Below are positions 21,885 to 22,413 of a stretch of DNA of 22,413 nt, one piece after another (position 1 is the first letter of the stretch; each line of letters opens with the position of its first letter). This DNA is from Phallusia fumigata (Eukaryota > Chordata > Ascidiacea > Phlebobranchia > Ascidiidae): contig QXVZ01026225.1 in assembly GCA_008931825.1 (NCBI GenBank), positions 1-22,413 on the forward strand, in the 5' to 3' direction. The translations under genes were made by a program, and so were the position numbers. Under the pieces are notes generated by a model. It was not told the DNA's origin and did no database searches. It saw only the letters and a program-made list of their open reading frames with translations.

Positions 21885-22413
21885 CTATGTTGATGTGAAA
21901 AACTTGAACAGCATGTGTGGATTGTATTGCTTTGTATAAAATAAACGTTAGTACACGATAATGCGCGTGCAAAATATAAGTACAGATTGTAACCAAATGA
22001 AACGAAACGGTTTCGTTTGTGCAAGAATGGAGTACAAAGCTTTCGAAAGTACATTGGTGATTAATTAATATTGAAGCGAAAAATCGACCAAAATATTTCC
22101 TGACAATTTCTACTTATTTTTATGTGCAAATTTGGTTCAAGTACAAGTGATGATCTGCACGTTGTCCGTTACTAACTTCTGTAAACCAAATAACGTTTGT
22201 CTTCGCGCTTTGGGTTTTAGTAGCGGTTTCTGTCAGCAAAATAAACCTAACAGAATTTTAAAAAAGCTTAGCAACAAATTTGTAAAAATTTTTGTTGCAA
22301 TGTCAAAATTTTGGACGATTTTCACTGTGCTGAAAATAAGTCTGCATTAAACGATTCCTCATGTTAATCTAATCCCGCGATTTTCCACTGGATGTGAAAC
22401 CTCGCATCATCAG
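21885..22413. other. Upstream flank of paralogue 3
   Basis: It should contain the first exon and promoter of paralogue 3, but no start codon with a matching donor could be fixed. No other gene was seen. Confidence 0.35.

Noticed and set aside
21710..22054. 114-codon minus-strand frame upstream of paralogue 3
   Set aside because: It runs in a different frame from the conserved C-terminal exon and shows none of the family pattern.

Overview
The window is animal nuclear DNA: AT-rich, with short coding exons, GT-AG introns of about 70-900 bp and four recognisable metazoan genes. The compact layout, the gene set and the apparent heterozygosity suggest an invertebrate chordate, most likely an ascidian such as Ciona. 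That guess at the organism is an inference.

Layout, left to right. (1) 1-1320 is mostly noncoding, with two single-N gaps (273, 1321), an 80-bp direct repeat, an ATTT microsatellite and one possible 38-residue ORF. (2) 1322-2673, minus strand, is TSEN2, the catalytic subunit of the tRNA-splicing endonuclease; its C-terminus is lost at the 1321 gap. (3) SLBP, the histone mRNA stem-loop binding protein, is head-to-head with it on the plus strand. The block holding the 5' parts of both genes appears twice (2190-4072 and 4074-5896) around one N. This looks like two unmerged haplotype contig ends, so the intact SLBP is the one at 5305-7126. (4) 8132-10621, plus strand, is an SRSF10-type SR splicing factor. 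Its second intron is a minor-class AT-AC intron holding AAAG-rich blocks, decoy 3' splice sites and AATAAA signals. (5) 11883-13478, minus strand, is an unidentified four-exon, 112-residue protein with two hydrophobic segments. (6) 13922-18553, plus strand, is NAGPA, the Golgi 'uncovering enzyme' of the mannose-6-phosphate pathway, in 13 exons. Its EGF-like exons are again duplicated around an N (17460). (7) 19148-21884, minus strand, holds three small diverged paralogues of a family I do not recognise.

The genes do not form one pathway, although three act on RNA (TSEN2, SLBP, SRSF10). TSEN2/SLBP, and the unknown gene with NAGPA, are divergent pairs that probably share promoter regions. An E2F-like site (TTTTGGCGCG) lies between TSEN2 and SLBP.

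The two most interesting items are the apparent self-regulatory cassette inside the SRSF10 AT-AC intron and the three-gene minus-strand family. Exon boundaries were read by eye from splice signals, reading phase and recalled family sequences. No alignment or search was run.
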